Shown piece after piece: positions 24,811 through 36,500 of a stretch of DNA of 64,000 nt; position 1 is the first letter of the stretch; each line of letters starts with the position of its first letter. This stretch comes from Teichococcus oryzae (GTDB lineage: Bacteria; Pseudomonadota; Alphaproteobacteria; Acetobacterales; Acetobacteraceae): positions 11,369 through 75,368 of the forward strand of contig NZ_VUKA01000007.1 of the NCBI RefSeq assembly GCF_008386565.1. The letters are read 5' to 3'. The notes beneath the pieces are model-generated. The model worked only from the letters and a program-made list of their open reading frames with translations, was not told where the DNA came from and ran no database searches. The position numbers and the translations under genes are program-made.

Positions 24811-25320
24811 CGCTGTGACCGCTTGCTCAGGCAAAATCCCAGGTGGAATCTAAGGCAGGTTGTGCGACCCTCATCAACCCGGCATCAGGCACCGCTCCTG
24901 CCGGAGCGCCTCGACACTCCGCTCCTCCTTTGGAAGGTGGTCCTGCTGCCGGGCTGAACAGCGGCCATTTCATCACCAGCTTTGTCGCGGGAATTCGCGC
25001 CGGCTTCCTTGCGGGACGCAACGCCGGTGACCATCACGGCTACCCGGAGCAAGCGGAGACATGCGGCATCTGCCTGATGGAAGCAGCGTGAAAGCGCCCA
25101 CCGCTTAGCCGCTCCCTTGACCCTGTGCGGTGGCTCGCCGGTCAATGGAAGCAAACGCCGTTCGCCATGCAGTATGAGGCACCGGCCGCCGGGAGCGAAG
25201 CGCCGGATATGCTATCCGTTCCACGGAAACGCAGAAATGCCAGGGCGCCTGCCTTCCGGCATGACGGCCCGGATCGTCCCGAACTGGTTTTCCGCGCCCG
25301 AAGGGAGGGATGGAAGCATC
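24811..25320. other. Intergenic region upstream of the secretion operon
   Basis: About 500 bp between the divergent MFS gene and the first secretion ATPase. Open frames here (for example 24843-25091, plus strand, 82 codons) show no recognisable domain and no good ribosome site. The promoter of the secretion operon presumably lies here, but no clear hexamer pair was seen. Confidence 0.4.
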
Positions 25321-27030
25321 ATGGCTGATGTCGCCTATGTCCAGACCACGATGTCGGGCAGCAGCCGGCAATGGCTGCTGCATCCCTTCACATGTGTCAT
25401 GACGTCCTATGGCACGGTCTTCGCGCCATCCGTCATTGCCGCGACGTTACTGGTGACGCTGTTGGCCCTCGCTCTGCCGACAGCCCTTTTGCAGGTTTAT
25501 GACCGCATCCTGCCGAACGGGGCGACGGGAACATTGGCCGCCCTGGCCTGCGCGGTGGTGGTGGCGATCATCCTCGAAGCTCTGCTTCGCCATGTCCGCA
25601 GCCGCATCCTGGCCCGCATCGCCGCGGCGGCGGAAGCGCAGGCCCATCGTGCGGCCATGCAGAGCTTGCTGAACGCGCCGGTCGAGGCCCTTGAGGCGCA
25701 CGGAAACGGATACTACGCCGAACGGCTCGCCGCCATCGGCACATTGCGGGAGGCATGGTCGGGCCCGGCACTGCAGGCGATGCTCGATCTGCCCTTTGCC
25801 CTGCTTTACCTGCTGGGGATCTGGTACCTGGCGGGACCGTTGGTGCTGGTGCCGCTGGCCCTTCTGGCTGCCGTTGGGCTTCTGGCCTTTGTGACCGGCG
25901 CCTGGGTGCGCCGTGCCGCGCAGAAACTGGCCCTTGCCGAGGAACGGCGTTTCAATTTCCTGTTCGATACCCTGCATGGCATCCAGGCCATGAAGCTTCT
26001 TGGTGCCGAGCCGCTTCTTGAACGCCGCTACGAGCGCTTGCAGGCCGGATCGGCGCAGGGCCGGCGCATGCTGGGCCAGATCATGGCCACCGGACAGGAG
26101 GGCGGCCTTCTGCTGACGGAGGCGGCCACCGTCGCGGTGCCCGCCCTTGGCTGCATCATGGTGCTGGAAGGCCGGCTCACGGTGGGAGGGCTTGGCGCCT
26201 GCACCATGCTGGCCGGACGGGCGATGCAGCCACTCCTTGGCGGCATCGCGGTTTGGGCAAGATTGCAGTCGCTCGCGGAAAGCCGCCAGCGCGTGGCCGA
26301 GATCGGTGCCCTTCCCGATGAGCGGCCGCGGGCGCGACCTGCCCTGGATGTGTCCCATGGGCATGTGCTGTTGAGCAATGTCGGCCTTCGGCTGAATGGC
26401 CAGCAGGACTGGCTCTTCAATGGCCTGTCGCTTGAATGCCGGCCGGGGGAGCTGATCGGCATTACCGGGGCGAATGGATCGGGCCGTTCAACGCTTCTGC
26501 GCATCATGGCGGGCGAAGTGGCGCCGGATGCCGGGCAGGTGCGGATCGACGGCCAGGATCTCGCCACAATCGATGCCGCCGGGGCGCGACGCCGGGTTGC
26601 CCTTGTGCCAGCGGACCCCGCCCTCATCCGTGGCACCTTTCTGCAGAACCTGACACTGCATCAGCCGCATCTGGAAGCGGCCGCCCTTCGTCTGGCCGGG
26701 GAACTGGGTCTGGACCAGGTGGCAGGCGGCTTGCCAGGCGGCTGGCATACATCGGTCGGCATGGCGGGAATGCCCTTGCCGCGCGGTGTCGCGCAACGGA
26801 TCGGGGTGGTGCGGGCGCTGGTCGAGGGCCCCCGGATCCTGCTGTTGGACGATATCTCCGCGCAGATCGATGCGGAGGGTGACCTGCGGCTCGCGCGGCT
26901 CCTGACCGGGTTGCGCGGCAATGTCAGCGTGATCATCGTGACCCACCGGCGCTCGACCCTGAACATCGCGGACCGGGTGCTGGCCATCCGGGATGGCCGC
27001 CTGGAACCGCAAGGACGCGGCCAGCCATGA
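25321..27030 (+). CDS. Type I secretion ABC transporter, first subunit, degenerate ATPase
   Basis: A 569-residue permease-ATPase fusion of the type I secretion class (TLLALALPTALLQVYDRILPN is typical), lacking the N-terminal C39-like domain. Its nucleotide-binding domain is unusual. Walker A reads GANGSGRST (about 383-391), with Arg for the catalytic Lys. The Q-loop glutamine is replaced (VALVPADP), the LSGGQ signature reads MPLPRGVAQ, and Walker B has ILLLDDIS with Asp in place of the catalytic Glu; the H-loop His is kept (VTHRR). It is probably the non-hydrolysing half of a heterodimer with the next gene. Start ATG 25321; it overlaps the next gene by four bases. Confidence 0.88.
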   Translation: MADVAYVQTTMSGSSRQWLLHPFTCVMTSYGTVFAPSVIAATLLVTLLALALPTALLQVYDRILPNGATGTLAALACAVVVAIILEALLRHVRSRILARIAAAAEAQAHRAAMQSLLNAPVEALEAHGNGYYAERLAAIGTLREAWSGPALQAMLDLPFALLYLLGIWYLAGPLVLVPLALLAAVGLLAFVTGAWVRRAAQKLALAEERRFNFLFDTLHGIQAMKLLGAEPLLERRYERLQAGSAQGRRMLGQIMATGQEGGLLLTEAATVAVPALGCIMVLEGRLTVGGLGACTMLAGRAMQPLLGGIAVWARLQSLAESRQRVAEIGALPDERPRARPALDVSHGHVLLSNVGLRLNGQQDWLFNGLSLECRPGELIGITGANGSGRSTLLRIMAGEVAPDAGQVRIDGQDLATIDAAGARRRVALVPADPALIRGTFLQNLTLHQPHLEAAALRLAGELGLDQVAGGLPGGWHTSVGMAGMPLPRGVAQRIGVVRALVEGPRILLLDDISAQIDAEGDLRLARLLTGLRGNVSVIIVTHRRSTLNIADRVLAIRDGRLEPQGRGQP

Positions 27031-29159
27031 GCATGCTGGATGACGTCCGCCCTGGCGCGCCGGTGAGCATGCCACATGGCCTGCTGGCGCCCTCGGATCT
27101 CGCGCAGTGCCTTTGCGCATTCCTTTGGCTGCTGGACTGGCGCGGAGGCCCGGATGATCTTCTGACGGCCTTGCCGCATGCCAGGCCGGAGATCGATGTG
27201 ACCGATTTCCGGAACACGCTGGCGATCCTTGGCTACCCGACGCAGGTGGAGCCGCTCGCCCGCGGGCATCTGGATGCGCGGCGGCTTCCAGCCGTGCTTC
27301 TGGCGCCAGGCCGGGCAGCGGCGGTTCTATACTGCAACGAATACGGCCAGCTGCTTCGCCTTGATGGCTCCACCGGCGAGGTGCGGCAATGCGGCGCCGC
27401 TGATCTGCACGGCACCCTTCTGTTGTTGTGCGACAGGCTGGCGTTGCCCGCCCGGCAGAACTGGCTCGCTTCGGTGATCAAGCGGTTTCGCGGCCATCTT
27501 CCGGGACTTCTCGGCGCCAGTGGCCTGATGGCGCTGGCCGGGCTCGGGGTGCCTGCCTTCACCATGGTGGTGTTCGACACGGTGATTGCCGGGCGCAGCC
27601 CGGACACGCTGGTGATGCTCACCATAGGTGCGGCCGGCGCAGTGCTCGCCGAGGCAGCCTTCCGCGCCATGCGGCAGCGGGCGTTGCTGTCGCTGGGGGA
27701 AAGGCTGGACCGTCTGGTGTCCGGCACCGTCTTCAGCCAGTTGATGTCACTGCCGACGGCGCTGGTGGAGCGGGCGGGCACCGCGGCGCAGGTGTCCCGC
27801 CTGCGGGACTTCGCCGCGATCCGCGAGTTCCTGACGGACAGCTTTGCCGTGGCCGTGCTGGATCTTCCCTTCACCCTTGTGGTCATGGCGCTGATGCTGG
27901 TGCTGGGGGGCTGGATCGCGATCATCCCGCTTGGCACCGCGCTGGGCCTTGCCATGCTCTACATGATTTCCCGTGCGCCGCTGCGCGATGCGATCTCCGA
28001 GGCCGCCCGCGCCGCCCAGGGACGGGAAGTGCTGGCCGTGGAGGCGCTTGAAGCGGCGCGGACCCTGAAGCTGGCCAGCGCGCAAGGGCGCTGGATCGAG
28101 CGCTACGCCGCCGCCGCCGCCGCCTCGGCTGCGGCCTCGGCCCGTGTCGGCATCCTGTCGGGCGCGGTCACGGCGGCAAGCCAGGCCTTGGTGACGCTGT
28201 CCGGCCTCGCCGCGGTGGTGGTGGGCGTGCTTTCGGTGCTGGCGGGCAGCATGACGGCAGGGGCGCTGATCGCGGGCATGATGCTGATCTGGCGCGTGCT
28301 CGGCCCCTTGCAGACCGGCTTCATGATGTTGTCCCGTTGGGAGCAGACCCAGGCTTCCATCCGCCAGGTCGACTCCCTGATGGCGCTGGAAACGGAACGC
28401 CCCCCGCCGCTGGAGGCCCGCATGGCGCCGCCGGAGAAAGGCGGCATCGTGTTCCACCGCGTCACGCTGCGTTATCTGCAGCAGGCGGAAGCCGTCATTG
28501 TCGGCGCCAGCTTTGCGATCAACCCGGGTGAAGTGGTGGCTGTGGTCGGTGCTGAAGGCTCCGGAAAATCCAGCCTCCTGAAACTCGTGGCGGGACTGTA
28601 CCAGCCTCAGGGCGGCGTGGTGCGCATCGACGGGCACGACGTGCGCGCCTTTGATCCAGCCGTGCTCCGGCGCAACATCGGCTGGGTTCCGCAGGCGCCG
28701 GAGCTGCTTTACGGCACCGTGGGGCAAAATCTCCGATTGGCGCGCCCCACGGCGTCCGACGAGGATCTGCGTGTCGCGGCGGCGGAGGCCGGCGTGCTCG
28801 ATGCGATCGAAGCCCTGCCGAATGGCTTCCACACCCGGGTCGGCGACAACCGAAGTGGCCGCCTGCCGCGCAGCATCCTGCTGCGCATCGCCCTGGCCGG
28901 CGCCCTGCTGCGGAATGCGCCGATCCTGTTGCTGGACGAGCCTGTCGCCGGGCTGGACGATGCCTGTGCCGAGGCCTTCACGCGCGCGATCGTGGCCCGC
29001 CGCGGACGATGCACGGTTGTCATGGCCACGCACCGCCCGAGCCATATGCGGCTGGCAGACCGTGTGCTGCGGCTGCGGGACGGGATGGTGGAGGAAGCCG
29101 CCCCCCACGCGGCGCAAGCCGCTGCGCGCATGCCCGTGTTCACCCAGAGAACGCCATGA
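27027..29159 (+). CDS. Type I secretion ABC transporter, second subunit with C39-like domain
   Basis: A 710-residue protein with three parts. Residues 1-~140 form an N-terminal C39-peptidase-like domain without a catalytic Cys in the usual place (cargo docking type), followed by the membrane domain (~150-440) and the ATPase (~480-690). Walker A GAEGSGKSS (about 508-516), Q-loop GWVPQAPELLYGTV, Walker B ILLLDEPVAGLD and H-loop His (MATHRP) are intact. The signature reads SGRLPRSILLRIALA instead of LSGGQQQ. It overlaps both neighbours by four bases (ATGA). It is inferred to be the ATP-hydrolysing partner of the preceding subunit. Confidence 0.9.
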   Translation: MSMLDDVRPGAPVSMPHGLLAPSDLAQCLCAFLWLLDWRGGPDDLLTALPHARPEIDVTDFRNTLAILGYPTQVEPLARGHLDARRLPAVLLAPGRAAAVLYCNEYGQLLRLDGSTGEVRQCGAADLHGTLLLLCDRLALPARQNWLASVIKRFRGHLPGLLGASGLMALAGLGVPAFTMVVFDTVIAGRSPDTLVMLTIGAAGAVLAEAAFRAMRQRALLSLGERLDRLVSGTVFSQLMSLPTALVERAGTAAQVSRLRDFAAIREFLTDSFAVAVLDLPFTLVVMALMLVLGGWIAIIPLGTALGLAMLYMISRAPLRDAISEAARAAQGREVLAVEALEAARTLKLASAQGRWIERYAAAAAASAAASARVGILSGAVTAASQALVTLSGLAAVVVGVLSVLAGSMTAGALIAGMMLIWRVLGPLQTGFMMLSRWEQTQASIRQVDSLMALETERPPPLEARMAPPEKGGIVFHRVTLRYLQQAEAVIVGASFAINPGEVVAVVGAEGSGKSSLLKLVAGLYQPQGGVVRIDGHDVRAFDPAVLRRNIGWVPQAPELLYGTVGQNLRLARPTASDEDLRVAAAEAGVLDAIEALPNGFHTRVGDNRSGRLPRSILLRIALAGALLRNAPILLLDEPVAGLDDACAEAFTRAIVARRGRCTVVMATHRPSHMRLADRVLRLRDGMVEEAAPHAAQAAARMPVFTQRTP

Positions 29160-30517
29160 AATCCCTGACGACGCAGCCGCAGCCCATCCCTGGCGCCATG
29201 ATCCCCCTGCCCCGCGCGAGCCGCCAGCCCCGTCCCGACAGCCATGTGCTGGCCCTGGAGGAGGTTCGGGTGCATGGGCTGGAGCATCTGGTGGTGATCG
29301 GCGCCGGCCTGCTGGTGGCGGGATTGCTGGGCTGGGCATCGTTGACGCATCTGCCGGAGGTGGCCGTGGGCCTGGGAGAGGTTGTTCCTTCAACGGCGGC
29401 CGCTCCGGTGCAGCACCTCGAAGGCGGCATCGTCAGCGCCGTGATGGTGGAGGAAGGCGAGCTGGTGGTTCCGGGCCAGCCAATCCTGCAATTGAACGGC
29501 GCCACGGCCGACACGGAAATGCGACAGGCGCGCTTGAAGCTGGAATCGCTGCAACTCCAGGCCAGGCGCCTGATTGCGGCGGCGGACGGCAACATGGCCG
29601 GACTGGCGGCGCCGGTTCCGGGCCTGTTCGTCGCTCCGCAGCAGGCCGCCCTGGATGCGCGCCTGCGCCTGCTGGCAGACAAGCGCACCATCCTGGTGGA
29701 GCAGGCCGCGCAGCGGCGCAACGAACTGACGGTGCTCGCGGGCCAGATCTCGGCTCTGGAAGGGCAGATCGCCCTGTATGCGGGGGAACTGGCGACGCGG
29801 GAGGAACTGGCCCGCAGCGGCCTCGCCACACGGGTCGCGGTGCTGGAAGCCACGCGCCTGCTGCTGAGCGCGAGGGCGGAGCGGGAGCGCCTGGCGGGGC
29901 AGCGCGGCTCCACCCGGAGCGCGCTGGCCGAGGCGGAAGCGCGCATCGCCGAGCTGCAATCCACCGCCGTGGACGAGGCACGCCAGGAGGCGGCGCGGGT
30001 GGCGCTGGACATCGCCGAAACCGCCGAGGCCTTGCGCCGCCTGGAGGACCGCGCCGACCGCGTCGTGCTGCGCGCGCCGATTGGTGGCGTCCTACGGGGT
30101 CTCGCGGTGCATCGGCCGGGCGCGGTGCTGCCGCCGGGCGGCCTTGTTGCGGAGATCATGCCGCAGGACATGGCTTTGGTGGCCGATGTGCGGCTCTCCC
30201 CCCGGGATATCGGCTTCATCGCCGTGGGCCAGCCGGTGAACCTCAAGGTGCAGGCATTCGATTATGCCCGCTTCGGCACGATCGGGGGGCAGGTGGAGCG
30301 GATATCGCCAGGCACCTTCCTGGATGAGCACAAGCAGCCGCATTACCGCGCGCGCATCCGGCTCAGCCAGCAGCATGTGGGGCACGATCCGCGCCTTGCG
30401 CGCCTGACGGCCGGCATGACCCTGCAGGCGGACATCACCACGGGCGCCAAGACGGTGCTGCAATACCTGCTGAAGCCAATTTATTCGGCCATGGCAGCAT
30501 CCTTCCACGAGCGGTGA
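29156..30517 (+). CDS. HlyD-family periplasmic adaptor of type I secretion
   Basis: A 453-residue membrane fusion protein. A single inner-membrane helix lies at about residues 45-65 (LVVIGAGLLVAGLLGW). A lipoyl half-motif follows (VQHLEGGIVSAVMVEEGELVVPGQPIL), then about 180 residues of Ala/Glu/Arg-rich coiled coil, the second lipoyl half (VVLRAPIGGVLRGLAVHRPGAVLPPG) and the beta-barrel end (RARIRLS). It links the ABC pair to an outer-membrane channel, which is not encoded in this window. The start overlaps the preceding stop (ATGA). Confidence 0.92.
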   Translation: MKSLTTQPQPIPGAMIPLPRASRQPRPDSHVLALEEVRVHGLEHLVVIGAGLLVAGLLGWASLTHLPEVAVGLGEVVPSTAAAPVQHLEGGIVSAVMVEEGELVVPGQPILQLNGATADTEMRQARLKLESLQLQARRLIAAADGNMAGLAAPVPGLFVAPQQAALDARLRLLADKRTILVEQAAQRRNELTVLAGQISALEGQIALYAGELATREELARSGLATRVAVLEATRLLLSARAERERLAGQRGSTRSALAEAEARIAELQSTAVDEARQEAARVALDIAETAEALRRLEDRADRVVLRAPIGGVLRGLAVHRPGAVLPPGGLVAEIMPQDMALVADVRLSPRDIGFIAVGQPVNLKVQAFDYARFGTIGGQVERISPGTFLDEHKQPHYRARIRLSQQHVGHDPRLARLTAGMTLQADITTGAKTVLQYLLKPIYSAMAASFHER

Positions 30518-30525
30518 GACCTTGC

Positions 30526-33500
30526 ATGAGCGAACCAACCGGATCGGGCTCCATTCCCCTGGAAACCTCCGCCGTGGACGAGGATGCCCTGCGCGCCTTG
30601 CGGGCCGTGCAGCGGATGGTGATGCAGGCCGCGGATGGGGGAGCCAGCGCGCTGGCCGGCGGCACCGTGGCGGCGGGTGGCCTCGCGGGCGTGAAGGAGC
30701 CGGCCCGGAACATCCGGGGCGAAGCTCCCGGTGCCGAAGCGGCGGCGGAGGATGAAACAGGCCGGCGACATCCGGCGCCGATGGAGTCCGGTGCCGCCGC
30801 CGGATCTGCCGCCATGGGCTCCCGCAGCGAGCCGGATGCGATGGCTGAGCCGGCCGCCGCAGCGATGCCGCCGCCGCAGCAGAGCCCCACCGGCGGAAAG
30901 GCGGCTTTGTTTCCGGAAGATGGGCTCCCTTCCCCTGCGCCCGCCTCGCCGCCTGCCTTGCCAGGCCAGGGAGCCGGGGAAGGATCTGGCGTCCCGGCGC
31001 CTCGCCACGATGCCCTCCCGCGGAGGGCGGGCGAAGCTGAGCCTTCAGATGCCCCGCCTGCACCTCCGGCCACCCAGCCCGTTGCCCGTGCGAGGCCGAA
31101 TACGCCGGCGGCTGAAGCGGATGTCCCCCCAAGCCTTCCTGCGGCCAGGGAGCCGGCGCGACCGGGGCCAGTCGTATCCCTGCCCGCAAGCGATGACCCC
31201 GAAGCGCCGCCGGTGCCAGGGTCCCCTCCTCCGGCTGAGCCGCGGCCCCCTGCCCTGGTGGAACCGGGAGATGCGGCGGAAAAGCCCGCTCCCGGCCCGC
31301 AAACGCCCCCGGGGCCGGTGGGGGAGTCGGAACGTCCTGATCCAGCTGATCCGGACGAACCGACGCCGCCGATTGAGGAACCGCCAGCCCCCGAGCCAGT
31401 CTGTCCCCCCGAAATTGCCGCCCGTTCCGTGTCGGGGAGCGAAGACACGGAGATTGCTCTCGCCCTTTCCGCGGCCCTGGCTGCCGGTCAGCAAGATGCG
31501 GGCCTTTCGGTCATCATCCTGGGCGTTCCGGCGGGTGCCAGCCTGTCCTCCGGCAGCCGGCAGGGGGATGGTTCCTGGCTTGTGGCATCGGAGAATCTGG
31601 CGGGCCTGAGCATCACGCCGTCACGGGATTTCGCCGGCACCCTGGAACTGGTGCTGCGGGCCACGGCGCAAGACTCCAGCGGCAGCGCCGCCACGGAGGA
31701 AACGCGCTTCTCCGTGCAGGTCGTCCCCGTTGTTGACGGGGCGGTGCTGGTAGGCATGGCAGCGGGCCGGGAAGACCAGTGGATCACGCTGGAAACGACC
31801 TTCGGCAGCCTTGCCGATGATTCCGAGCAATGGGGCGAGTTTGTGCTGGTGCATGGTGTCCCGCAACATGCCGCCCTGTCGCAGGGCGAGGTGCTGGAGG
31901 ATGGCAACTGGGCCGTGAGGCGGGAGGAACTCGCCGCAGGGCGCGTGGCCATCCGTCCGCCCGCGGATAGCGACGCCACGATCATGCTCCGGCTTGAGGC
32001 CACCATATGGGACGGGGCTTATGCCTCAGCGGGAATATCGGCTCCGCTGAAGGTGGAGGTGGCAGCGATGGCCGATGCGCCCTTCGCCTTGGCGGCTTCC
32101 GTCATCGGCGTGGAGGATCGGCCGGTGGCCCTGGATCTGTCGGCGGCGCTGTCGGATGTCGATGGGTCCGAGAGCCTGGTGATCCGGCTCCTGGGCCTGC
32201 CGGCCGGCGCGAGCCTGTCAGCCGGCAGGCGGGGGGATGATGGTTCCTGGCTGCTCGATGGCAGCGAACTGTCCGGCCTGAGCCTGCTGGCTCCGCCCGA
32301 TTATGCCGGGACGCTGGTCCTCACGCTGCATGTCCTGGCGCGGGAAGCGAATGGCGACACGGCTGTCACCAGAAGGGACTTTTCCGTGCTGGTCCAGGCG
32401 GTGGCCGATCCCGTCACGCTGCAGGCCGCGGGGGAAGGACAGGAAGATGGCTGGATCCCCCTGCGTGGCTCCCTGGCGTTGAACGACACGGATGGATCGG
32501 AGCATTTCGGGCCGACGCTGGTGGTGCGTGGCGTGCCCATGGGCGCGATGCTGTCGCATGGGCTGGAATCCGCGCCCGGGGTATGGGAAGTGCCGCTGGA
32601 GGCATTCCGCTCCGGGTTGCTCGCCGTCCTGCCGCCTGCCGACAGCGATGCCGATTTCCAGTTGGTGTTCTCGGTGGCCAGCCATGACGGCACCGACAGC
32701 AGCCGGACCAGCCAGGCCGATGTGACGGTGGTGGTGCGCGCGGGCGCAGATGCACCGACGGTCACGGTGCAGGATTTTCATGGCAGGGAGGATACGCTGC
32801 TCAGGCTTTCAGGGCTGGGCGGCGCGCTGCAGGACAGGGATGGCTCCGAAGCCCTCAGCTTCGTGCTGAGTGGTGTGCCGCAGGGCAGCAATTTCAGCTC
32901 CGGCACGCGCCAGCCGGATGGGAGCTGGCTGTTTACCTCCGCGCAACTGGCCAGCCTTTCCATGGCGCCGCCGGGCCATCTTTCAGGCAGCTTCACCATG
33001 ACGCTGACAGCCCGTGCGACCGAGGCCCGCGATGACCAGCCCACCGCCTCCACCTCCGCCAGCTTCACCGTCAGGCTCGATCCGGTGCTGGATGCCGGCA
33101 CCATCAAGGGAAATGCCAGCGGATCGGAAGACAACCTCGTTGTTCTCCGGCCCAGCTTCGCCACGCCTGACAATGACGGGTCCGAGCAATGGTCCGCCCT
33201 GACGCGAGTCGCGGGCCTGCCCGATGGTGCGTCGCTGACGGCGGGAACGGAGGTCTCGCCCGGTGTGTGGGACGTGTCCACAAGCGACCTTCGTACCGGC
33301 CTCATCAGCATCATCCCGCCCTACAACAGCGATGTTGACTTCAAGCTGACCCTGACCGCGACCCTGTCGGATACCGGCAACGGCATCACCGTCAGCCGCG
33401 AGGTCACCGGCACCAGCACCGTGACGATCGCCGCACGCGCCGACAAGCCGCTTATCGATGCCGCCGATGCGGCTGGGGCCGAGGACGGGACGATCCCGCT

Positions 33501-36500
33501 CTCCCTCGCCGCCGGGCTGACGGATCTGGACGGCTCTGAAAGGCTTTCGGTCAAGATCCTCGGCGTGCCGGCGGGCGGCCATCTGTCCCATGGCACGCGC
33601 GGAGCGGATGGCGGCTGGAGCGTGGACCCGGCCGATCTGCCGGCCCTTACCCTCATCCCGCCGAAGGATTTCTCCGGAAACCTGAAGCTGACCTTGCAGG
33701 CGACATCCCACGATAACAACAGCAGCACGGCGACGGTGAGCCGCAGTTTCACCGTGCAGGTGGCGGCGGTGGCCGATGAAGCCCTGGTCAGAACTTTCCC
33801 GGCTCTCGGAAGGGAAGATGCCGGCATCGCCCTGAGGATCTCGGCGCTCCCCACCGATATTGACGGCTCCGAGACGATCGTGGCACTGCGCCTCGCGGAT
33901 GTTCCGGAAGGTGCCATTGTCAGGGCAGGCGGCGTGGCGCTGGCGCGGCAGGCCGACGGAAGCATCCTGGTGCAGCCGGGGCAGATTTCCGGCCTGACCA
34001 TCACGCCGCCGCCGCACTCGGACCAGCGGTTCACCTTGCGGGTGTCGGCCATCAGCGCGGAAGCGAATGGAAGCCAGGCCGAAAGCGCGCCTGTGCCGCT
34101 CATTGTCACCGTGCAGGGTGTCGCGGATGCGCCTGTTCTGGCCAATGCCACCCTGTCCGGGCTGGAAGATCATGCCATCCCGCTGAATCTCGGCGCGATC
34201 ATGCCGGATGCGGATGGGTCGGAAGCATTGAGCTTCGTGGTTTCCGGTCTGCCGGATGGCGCGGTGCTTTCGGCCGGCACCTACCGTGGGCCGGGGGTCT
34301 GGTCCCTGACCGCGGCGGAAGCCGCGGCGGCCGTGCTGCATCCGCCCGCGGATTATGCCGGCACGCTGGTCCTCACCGTCACCGCCGTGACGCAGGAGGC
34401 CGGAAGCGGGAGCCAGGCGCGCAGCACCGCCACGCTCACCGTGCGACTCGGCGCCGTGGTGGACCAGCCGGGCGTCGGCGGCATGGACGGTATCTCCGGC
34501 GATTGGGGCCGCATGCGCGGCACCGAGGACCAGCCCATCACGCTCCGGCTCGATCCTGGGCTGGCGGATCGCGACGGATCCGAGCGTCTGGTGGGCGAGA
34601 TCCTCATTCATGACGTTCCGGCCGGCGCGGTTCTGCGGCTTGCCGACGGCAGTGTCGTTGCGGCGGATGCCGATGGTGTCCACCGCATCGGCGTGGCGCG
34701 GATGGAAGGCGTTTTCCTTCAGCTGCCCGCCAACAGCGATGCGGAAGCGACCTTGCGCATCGGCATGATGGTGGAGGACACCGGCGGAGTGCGCCGGGCG
34801 ATCGGCGGAGTGATCGTCATTGATCCTGCCGGCGATGCCGACATCCCCCTGCTCGTGGTCCTGGATGCCACCGGGACCGGGCGCGGCGTCGCCGATCTGG
34901 GGCCTGTGGCGATTCCGCTGCATATTTCCACGAGCCTTGCCGACACGGATGGCTCCGAAACGCTGCATGTCTGGGTGCGGGATGTGCCGCAGGGTGCGGT
35001 GTTGTCAGCGGGCGTGCCCGCGGGCGGCGGCGTCTGGCGCGTGCCTGCCTCGGCGCTTGCGGATCTCGCCCTCCTGCCTCCGGCCGGCTATGGCGGCAGC
35101 TTCAGCTTGCGTGTCACCAGCCAGGCCATCGAGCGCGATGGCGATGAAGCGACCGTGACCCGAACCGTGAGGGTGACGGTTGCGCCGCCCTCCGGCAGTG
35201 GCGGCGCCTGCACGGACCCGGACCATCCGGCTACGGGCCCTGTTGCCAGCCTTCCCGCTGCGCAGGCACCGCTGCTGCGGATCTCCGATGCGGCCACGGA
35301 TGAGGACAATGCCGTGACGCTGGCCATCAGCCTCGCCAATGCCGACAATGACGAAGGACGTGAAACCCTCGGGCTTCGCATTGAAGGGGTCCCGGCGGGC
35401 GCTTTCCTTTCAGCGGGGGGGCGGGATCCGCTCACCGGGCATTGGGTGCTGTCGCCGGCCGAGCTGGCGGGCCTCCGCTTCCTGCCCCCTGCCGATTTCG
35501 CGGGTACGATCATGCTCGCCGTCTATGGCATCGCCACAGAGGCCACCGGGGACCTCGCCGAGGCACGGGCCGATCTCCGCATCGAGGTAGCGGATGTCGT
35601 GGACGGGGCGGTGATCTCGGCCGCACCCATTGCCGCGGCGGAGGATCGCGCGGTTCCGCTGAATCTCCGCGTCACACCGCGCGATGCGGATCACAGCGAA
35701 ACGGTGGTCAGCATCGTCGTGACCGCTTCTCCGGGCGCGAGCATCAATGGACCGGGGGTGACGGCGCTCGGCGGCATGCGCTGGGCGATTGACCCGGAGC
35801 AAATGGGCGGCATCACCGCGACGCCACCCCTGCATTCAAATGCACCCCTGCACATCACGGTGGAAGCGGTGACAAGGGAAGCGGTCAGCGGCGACACCCA
35901 TCTTGCCACTCATATCCTGGTGCTGCCCGTTGCGGCCCGTGCGGATGCGCCATTGGTCAGCGTGGCGGATGCCATGGGAATGGAGGACAGGCCGGTTCCG
36001 CTGCAACTCGCGGCCGCCCTGCGCGACATGGATGGATCGGAGATCCTGTCCGTGGTGCTCCAGGGCCTGCCATCCGGCTCCCGCCTTTCCGCCGGGCTTA
36101 ACAACGGCGATGGCAGCTGGACTCTGACCGGGGAACAGCTTGCCGGCCTGACCTTGATTCCGCCTGCCGACTGGGATGGCGACATGGCGCTGAAGCTGGT
36201 TGCGCATGCGCGTGAGATCTCCAACGGTTCCGTGGCGACGACCGAAGCGGAGTTCCACGTCATCATCGCCGGCGTGGCGGACATGCCGGTGCTGACCGTG
36301 TCCGATCGGTCGGGCATGGAGGACACCCGCTTGCCCCTCAACCTGCAGGCCGCCCTGCTGGACCATGACGGGTCGGAACAACTGACGGTCACGATCAGCG
36401 GGCTGCCGGAAGGCTTCACCCTGTCGCGCGGCGTTTCCCTGAGCGGGGGCCAATGGCGAGTGTCCGGCCACGAGCTGGCCGGGCTGGAACTGCTGCCCGC

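Noticed and set aside
24843-25091. 82-codon plus-strand frame before the secretion operon
   Set aside because: No recognisable domain, GTG start without a ribosome site, low-complexity composition.
32983-34968. 661-codon open frame on the minus strand inside the giant protein gene
   Set aside because: It mirrors the repeat structure of the sense gene; no domain, start signal or independent support.
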